Shown here: one piece after another, positions 59,430 to 64,000 of the stretch
Position numbering within the stretch: the stretch's first letter is position 1
Layout of the letters: every line of letters starts with the position of its first letter
NCBI RefSeq assembly: GCF_000975155.1
Contig: NZ_BBRG01000001.1
Coordinates: 1,264,289 to 1,328,288, forward strand
Reading direction: 5' to 3'
Origin: Demequina globuliformis
Lineage (GTDB): Bacteria > Actinomycetota > Actinomycetes > Actinomycetales > Demequinaceae
Length of the DNA: 64,000 nt
Program-made: the position numbers and the translations under genes
The notes under the pieces: generated by a model
What the model was told of the DNA's origin: nothing
What the model saw: only the letters and a program-made list of their open reading frames with translations
Database searches by the model: none

Positions 59430-59837
59430 ATGCGAATTGGCGAGCTTGCGGATAAGGCCGGTGTGACCGCCAAGACGGTCAGGTACTACGAGTCGATCGG
59501 TCTGCTCGCTGACCCGGGGCGCACTGCATCGGGCTACCGCGAGTACGACGACGAGGTGCTCAAGCGCCTCACCTTCGTCCGGGACGCTCAAGCCGCCGGC
59601 CTGACGCTCAAGGAGTCCGGCCAGATTCTCGACATGAAGTCCGCTGGGCACGGCACCTGCGAACATACGAGCGCCATGCTCGATAGGCACCTGGCGGACA
59701 TCGAGCAGCAGATCGCGTCCCTCGAGGCTGCCCGAGCAGAACTCCAGACCCTGCGCGCGCGGGCAGACGTCTTGGATCCAGCGTCCTGTACTGACCCCCA
59801 CCGGTGCCAAGTCGTGGGAGACCACGCCCCGGCCTAA
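59430..59837 (+). CDS. MerR-family heavy-metal-responsive regulator
   Basis: A 135-aa regulator. The N-terminal winged helix MRIGELADKAGVTAKTVRYY and YESIGLLADPGRTASGYREY are canonical. A dimer helix (about 78-112) is followed by the metal loop. Cysteines C77, C120 and C126 (GTCEH, ASCTDPHRC) match the metal-binding positions of CueR/ZntR/CadR-type members, so a heavy metal such as copper, zinc or cadmium is the likely effector. ATG 59430 is the canonical start. The best target promoter in the window is upstream of the copper genes at 62988-63019. Confidence 0.9.
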   Translation: MRIGELADKAGVTAKTVRYYESIGLLADPGRTASGYREYDDEVLKRLTFVRDAQAAGLTLKESGQILDMKSAGHGTCEHTSAMLDRHLADIEQQIASLEAARAELQTLRARADVLDPASCTDPHRCQVVGDHAPA

Positions 59838-59972
59838 ACCGTCCGCTACCAGGGGGTCCGCTCCCGTGTCCCGGGACCCTCGTCCCGCCGCCAGGGACCG
59901 CATCCGCACTAGAGTCAGCCTCAGAGGCCGCGCCCGCGCACCAGCGGGCCGCGAGGGCGAGAGGCACTGCAC

Positions 59973-61556
59973 ATGAAGATCGGCATTCCGCACCAGAGCG
60001 TGGACGGCTCCACCCTGGTCGCCGCGACCCCCAAGACGGTCGAGGCGCTCACCGCACTTGGCTACGACGTTCTGGTCGAGACGGGCGCCGGTCAGGCCGC
60101 CACGCTAGGGGACGAGGCCTACCTCGTGGCGGGTGCCGCGATTACGGACGCCGCCAGCGTGTGGGGTGCCGACATCGTGGCGGCGTACCAAGCGCCCACG
60201 GCGTCCCAGCGCGACCTGCTCGCGCCCGGCGCCGTGCTGATCTGCACCTTGGCGCCGCACACCAGCGGCGCACTCATCGCGGACCTTGCCGCCCGAGGCG
60301 TCACGGCGATGGCCCTGGACGCTGTGCCCCGCATCTCGCGCGCACAGTCCATGGATGTGCTGTCGACCATGTCGAACGTGTCCGGCTACCGCGCGGTCAT
60401 CGAGGCCGCGCAGGCCTACGGGGCGATGTTCGCCGGCCAGGTGACGGCCGCCGGCAAGACCAACCCTGCGACGGTGTTCGTGATCGGCGCCGGTGTGGCA
60501 GGACTAGCCTCTTTGGGGGCGGCGGTGTCGCTGGGAGCCCAGGTGCGCGCCTTTGACGTGCGGCCAGAGGTCGCTGAGCAGATCGAGTCCATGGGAGCGC
60601 GCTTTGTGCATGCGCCGGCCGCGCAGCAGGAAGTCTCGGCGGACGGGTACGCGAAGCCCCTCACTGAGGCGCAGCTCGCCGCCGCGCTCGACGTGTACGC
60701 GCAGGAGTCCGCCCGGGCAGACGTGGTGATCACCACGGCGCTGGTACGGGGGAGCGCCCCGACGACGATCACCGCACAGATGGTGGCCGCAATGAAGCCA
60801 GGCTCCGTGATCGTGGACCTCGCGGCAAGCGGTGGCGGCAACTGTGAACTGACTGTTCCCGGCGAGGCCGTCCTCACCGACAACGGCGTGCACATCATCG
60901 GCTACACCGACCTTCCGAGCCGCATGCCGCAACACACGTCGCAACTGCTCGGCACCAATATTGTCAATCTGGTCAAGTTGCTGACCCCCGCGAAGGACGG
61001 CGCCGCCGTGCTCGACATGGAGGATCCGATTGTGCGCGGAATGACCGTCGCGCACGCCGGCGAGGTGACGTGGCCGCCACCTCCGGTGTCGGTGTCAGCC
61101 GACGCGGGCTCGGGTGCCGTAGGCAACCCCTCGGAGACCGAGGGGCCCCAGGAGCGCGAGGCGCGCCTGGCCGCGGAAGCCGAGCGGGCATCGGCCCTCG
61201 AAGCTGCACGCAAGAAGCGCAACGCGTGGTCCATCGGGATCGCCGGTGGCGCACTCGCGATCGCGCTGTGCTTCGCCAACCCGGCGTTCCTGATGATGAT
61301 GACGGTGTTCATCCTCGCGGTGTTCATTGGCTACTACGTGATCTCCAGCGTGTCTCACTCGCTCCACACGCCGCTCATGAGCCAGACCAACGCGATCAGC
61401 GGGATCATCCTCATTGGCGCACTCTTGCAGCTGGGGTCGTCATCCCTTGTGGTGACCGTCCTGGCGTTCATTGCCGCCGCGGTCGCCTCGATCAACGTGT
61501 TCGGTGGCTTCCTCGTGACCTACCGCATGCTCGGCATGTTCCAGAAGGGGGCGTGA
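59973..61556 (+). CDS. pntA: NAD(P) transhydrogenase subunit alpha
   Basis: A 527-aa Re/Si-specific transhydrogenase alpha subunit with both parts fused. Domain I is at about 1-375 with the NAD loop [20 protein letters not shown] near 170-189 and [12 protein letters not shown] variable linker (about 375-405) encodes the GGCATCGGCCC word (61187-61197). Four membrane helices of domain II lie near 413-520. It couples proton import to hydride transfer from NADH to NADP, supplying NADPH. ATG 59973 follows GAGAGGCACTGCAC. pntB follows after 5 bp. Confidence 0.95.
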   Translation: MKIGIPHQSVDGSTLVAATPKTVEALTALGYDVLVETGAGQAATLGDEAYLVAGAAITDAASVWGADIVAAYQAPTASQRDLLAPGAVLICTLAPHTSGALIADLAARGVTAMALDAVPRISRAQSMDVLSTMSNVSGYRAVIEAAQAYGAMFAGQVTAAGKTNPATVFVIGAGVAGLASLGAAVSLGAQVRAFDVRPEVAEQIESMGARFVHAPAAQQEVSADGYAKPLTEAQLAAALDVYAQESARADVVITTALVRGSAPTTITAQMVAAMKPGSVIVDLAASGGGNCELTVPGEAVLTDNGVHIIGYTDLPSRMPQHTSQLLGTNIVNLVKLLTPAKDGAAVLDMEDPIVRGMTVAHAGEVTWPPPPVSVSADAGSGAVGNPSETEGPQEREARLAAEAERASALEAARKKRNAWSIGIAGGALAIALCFANPAFLMMMTVFILAVFIGYYVISSVSHSLHTPLMSQTNAISGIILIGALLQLGSSSLVVTVLAFIAAAVASINVFGGFLVTYRMLGMFQKGA

Positions 61557-61561
61557 CCGCC

Positions 61562-62953
61562 ATGACTCTCACCAGTGTTGCCCAGGTGGCCTACCTCGTG
61601 GCCGCCGTGTTGTTCATTTTGTCTCTCGCGGGACTGTCCAAGCAGACCACCGCCCGTCGCGGCAATCTGCTCGGTATGGTGGGGATGGGAATCGCGATCG
61701 CCGCGACCATCGCCCTCGCGCTCGACCAATCGGAGCGCGCATGGGGCGCCACCGCGCTGCTGATCGCGTGCGTGCTCCTCATTGGCGCCGGCGTGGGAAT
61801 CTACCGCGCCCGGACCGTCGAGATGACCCAGATGCCGGAGCTCATTGCGCTCCTGCACTCGTTCGTGGGACTTGCCGCGGTGCTGATTGGCTACAACTCC
61901 TTCCTCACCGAAGGCCACGATGCCATGCACCTCGTGGAGGTCTTCCTGGGCGTCCTGATTGGAGCGGTCACCTTCACCGGCTCCATCGTCGCGTTCCTCA
62001 AACTGTCCGCGCGGATGCCGTCAGCGCCGCTCACCCTGCCGGGCAGGCACGCGCTCAACGCCGGCATCTTGGTCGCCTCGGCCGGCCTCATGGTGTGGTT
62101 CCTCGCGGCGCCCTCGGTGTGGCCGCTCATCCTCATGACCGTTCTGGCGCTCGCCTTGGGGTACCACCTGGTCGCCGCGATCGGAGGCGGGGACATGCCG
62201 GTGGTCGTGTCGATGCTCAACTCGTACTCCGGGTGGGCGGCAGCGGCGGCGGGCTTCATGCTCGGTAACGACCTATTGATCGTCACCGGTGCCCTCGTGG
62301 GAGCCTCGGGCGCCATCTTGTCTTACCTCATGTGCAAGGCCATGAACCGGAAGTTCCTCGCGGTGATCTTGGGCGGCTTTGGTGGTGAGACGGCATCCTC
62401 GGGCGCCGAGGTCACGGGATCGCACCAAGAGGTCACCGCCGCAGCGACGGCGCAGATGCTCGTCGATGCGCGCTCCGTGGTCATCGCTCCCGGGTACGGC
62501 ATGGCGGTGGCCAAAGCGCAGTACCCCGTGGCAGACCTCGTGTCCCGGCTCCGCGACCAGGGAGTCCAGGTGCGCTTCGCCGTGCACCCCGTAGCGGGCC
62601 GCCTCCCAGGGCACATGAACGTGCTGCTAGCGGAGGCGCGGGTGCCCTATGACATCGTGCTCGAGCTTGACGAGATCAACAGCGACTTCGCCGACACCGA
62701 CGTGGTCCTCGTCATTGGTGCGAACGACACCGTCAACCCGGCGGCGCTGGACGACCCTGGTTCGCCCATCGCCGGAATGCCCGTGCTCGAGGTATGGAAT
62801 GCCGGCCAGGTCGTGGTCTTCAAGCGGTCGATGGCTACCGGCTACGCAGGGGTGCAAAACCCCCTGTTCTTCAAGGACAACACCGCCATGCTGTTCGGTG
62901 ACGCGAAGGCGCAGGTCGAGGCGATCCTCGCCGCGCTTCCCGCCCGCGTCTGA
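61562..62953 (+). CDS. pntB: NAD(P) transhydrogenase subunit beta
   Basis: A 463-aa beta subunit. About nine TM helices (domain II) occupy residues 5-265, with the conserved [20 protein letters not shown] near 208-227. Domain III (about 290-463) binds NADP(H): [20 protein letters not shown] near 308-327, [20 protein letters not shown] near 342-361 and [16 protein letters not shown] near 380-395. ATG 61562 gives the canonical start; an upstream in-frame reading through pntA is rejected. Confidence 0.96.
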   Translation: MTLTSVAQVAYLVAAVLFILSLAGLSKQTTARRGNLLGMVGMGIAIAATIALALDQSERAWGATALLIACVLLIGAGVGIYRARTVEMTQMPELIALLHSFVGLAAVLIGYNSFLTEGHDAMHLVEVFLGVLIGAVTFTGSIVAFLKLSARMPSAPLTLPGRHALNAGILVASAGLMVWFLAAPSVWPLILMTVLALALGYHLVAAIGGGDMPVVVSMLNSYSGWAAAAAGFMLGNDLLIVTGALVGASGAILSYLMCKAMNRKFLAVILGGFGGETASSGAEVTGSHQEVTAAATAQMLVDARSVVIAPGYGMAVAKAQYPVADLVSRLRDQGVQVRFAVHPVAGRLPGHMNVLLAEARVPYDIVLELDEINSDFADTDVVLVIGANDTVNPAALDDPGSPIAGMPVLEVWNAGQVVVFKRSMATGYAGVQNPLFFKDNTAMLFGDAKAQVEAILAALPARV

Positions 62954-62987
62954 CGGTGACGCCTCGCACGGCTGCGTCTGCATCGGG

Positions 62988-63019
62988 ACTTGACCTTCCA
63001 CCTGGGTGGAAGGTTTACG
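62988..63019 (+). promoter_or_regulatory. MerR-type copper/heavy-metal promoter and operator
   Basis: ACCTTCCACC (62991-63000) and GGTGGAAGGT (63003-63012) form a perfect 10+2+10 palindrome inside the spacer of a promoter with -35 TTGACC (62988-62993) and -10 TACGGT (63014-63019). The 20-bp spacer is longer than the usual 17, which is the hallmark of MerR/CueR-controlled promoters. It drives the copper chaperone and ATPase genes. Confidence 0.85.
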
Positions 63020-63052
63020 GTGAAGTCATGGTTCCTACACCGGAGGTTTCTC

Positions 63053-63280
63053 ATGACTGATCAACCCATCATTACCGTGACCGTCACCGGCATGACCTGC
63101 GGCGGATGCGCCGCGAACGTCCGCACCGCTCTAGAGCAGGCGGACGGCATCGCCGCAGCACACGTCGATCACGAGTCCGGGCGCGTGGATGTCACCCCTG
63201 ACGGGACCGTGCCCGCAGACGACCTCGAGTTCACGATTGACGAGGCCGTGGCTGGCGCCGGCTACGCGGTGAAGTCATGA
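63053..63280 (+). CDS. copZ: Heavy-metal-associated (CopZ-like) copper chaperone
   Basis: A 75-aa HMA-domain protein. The metal-binding GMTCGGCAANV has C16 and C19. The ferredoxin-like fold pattern (HVDHESGRVDV, then FTIDEAVAGAGYAV) is complete. It probably binds Cu(I) and passes it to the ATPase encoded next. ATG 63053 follows GGAGGTTTC. The ATPase start overlaps its stop by 4 bp (ATGA). Confidence 0.92.
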   Translation: MTDQPIITVTVTGMTCGGCAANVRTALEQADGIAAAHVDHESGRVDVTPDGTVPADDLEFTIDEAVAGAGYAVKS

Positions 63281-64000
63281 CCGAGGCCATCCGCACCGAG
63301 TCCATTTCGCTCGCCGTCGATGGCATGACGTGCTCGAGCTGCGCGGCGACCATTCAGGGAGGCCTAGAAAAGCTCCCTGGTGTGGGAGACGCGGTCGTGA
63401 ACTACGCGACGCGGCGCGCCACGGTGCGCACCGACGGCACGATCGACCCTGACGACCTGGATGCGGCAATGCGCCAGACCATCGAGGGGTTCGGGTACGC
63501 CGTCCTGACCAAGCCGCGACACACGTCCGCCGGCGTCACTGGTCGCGCTGCGGGCGGCCGGGACGCCGGCGGCGCCGACGAGCCCCACGGAGACCACAGC
63601 GGCCATGATCGCGACCACGACGGTCACGGTGATGACCACACCGGTCATGACGAGGACGAGCACGCCGCTCACATGAAGGCGGACGCGTCCCGCATCGCCG
63701 ACTACAAGAAGCGCTTCCTTGTCGCGGCTGCCCTCACCCTGCCGCTCACCCTCATCTCCATGATCCCCGCCTGGCAGTTCTCCGGCTGGGAGTGGGTGGC
63801 GGCGGCACTGGCGACGCCAGTCGTGTGGTGGTCGGCGTGGCCCTTCCACCGCTCGGCGCTGATGAGTGCGCGTCACCGCAGCACCAACATGGACACGCTG
63901 GTCACGCTGGGCACCGTAGCGGCGTGGACCTGGTCCACGGTCGTGGTCGTTGCCCACGCATTCGACGCGATGCCCGGCGCCCACGTGTACTACGAGACCG
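63277..64000 (+). CDS. copA: Copper-translocating P-type ATPase, 5' part (cut by window end)
   Basis: The first 241 residues of a P1B-type ATPase. An N-terminal HMA domain has GMTCSSCAATI (C19, C22). Residues about 103-132 form a His/Asp-rich linker with many HxH-like repeats, a probable extra metal-binding site. Three TM helices follow: LVAAALTLPLTLISMI near 147, WVAAALATPVVWW near 171 and NMDTLVTLGTVAAWTW near 205, the last being the family-typical segment. It should export Cu(I) from the cell. The phosphorylation and metal-channel (CPC) motifs lie beyond 64000, so metal specificity is inferred from the chaperone and promoter. Confidence 0.9.
   Translation, partial: MTEAIRTESISLAVDGMTCSSCAATIQGGLEKLPGVGDAVVNYATRRATVRTDGTIDPDDLDAAMRQTIEGFGYAVLTKPRHTSAGVTGRAAGGRDAGGADEPHGDHSGHDRDHDGHGDDHTGHDEDEHAAHMKADASRIADYKKRFLVAAALTLPLTLISMIPAWQFSGWEWVAAALATPVVWWSAWPFHRSALMSARHRSTNMDTLVTLGTVAAWTWSTVVVVAHAFDAMPGAHVYYET

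Noticed and set aside
58480-59466. 328-codon plus-strand frame over the racemase gene and element 7
   Set aside because: It is antisense to a racemase with both catalytic cysteines and continues through repeat DNA.
61070-61561. Extended pntB start inside pntA
   Set aside because: It would overlap pntA out of frame for about 490 bp; ATG 61562, 5 bp after pntA, gives the family N-terminus.

Overview
This 64 kb window is high-GC, gene-dense bacterial DNA. It looks like an actinobacterium of the Micrococcales (Demequina/Cellulomonas-like); that placement is inferred from gene content, not from a marker comparison. The supporting signs are a complete conservon (membrane histidine kinase-like protein, roadblock, DUF742 and GTPase-like genes), a cell-wall protein ending in LAHTG (the class E sortase type of high-GC actinobacteria), abundant GTG starts, and tRNA genes without an encoded CCA. 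There is no rRNA, CRISPR array, prophage or classical insertion sequence.

Layout. 1-1.25 kb: a DUF559 endonuclease-like gene between perfect 63-bp inverted repeats. 1.3-7.3 kb: lipid kinase, serS, HAD phosphatase, AGE-family isomerase and quinone oxidoreductase. 7.4-14.4 kb: the conservon, whose first protein has a roughly 890-residue Pro/Ala/Glu tail, then a PIN-domain gene. 14.4-14.8 kb: tRNA-Ser(TGA), tRNA-Ser(GCT) and tRNA-Arg(ACG). 15-22 kb: two oxidoreductases, the LAHTG surface protein, a DUF885 peptidase-like protein and a SHOCT membrane protein. 22-25 kb: a two-component operon. 25-31.5 kb: exonuclease III, pyrE, a lemA cassette and others. 31.5-33.7 kb: purT and a SpoU methyltransferase. 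33.7-37.2 kb: a Mn/Zn-type ABC transporter with a DtxR-family regulator. 37.3-46.6 kb: fba and purine genes (purA, purD-purC, purS-purQ) around an ArsR regulator, a GH20 hexosaminidase and a TRIC channel. 46.7-49.8 kb: an ABC-2 exporter with its regulator and a perfect palindromic operator. 49.8-52.8 kb: two DHFR-like reductases and a luciferase-like flavoprotein. 53.1-55.7 kb: an islet of three exported or membrane proteins between direct repeats, just upstream of dgt. 57-64 kb: an acetyltransferase-kinase fusion, a racemase, a MerR regulator, pntAB, and copper chaperone and ATPase genes (the last cut by the window end).

The most unusual feature is a family of about seven dispersed elements. 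Each has ~60-bp inverted repeats that begin CGCCAAATGGCTCCATTT, and most carry an internal palindrome built from GGGCCGATGCC / GGCATCGGCCC. Most are ~200-bp gene-less units lying just after stop codons; one contains the DUF559 gene. This resembles the relationship between non-autonomous repeats and an autonomous parent, as in REP/RAYT systems, but with a PD-(D/E)XK-type nuclease in place of a transposase. The 11-bp core word also occurs alone many times, including inside genes.
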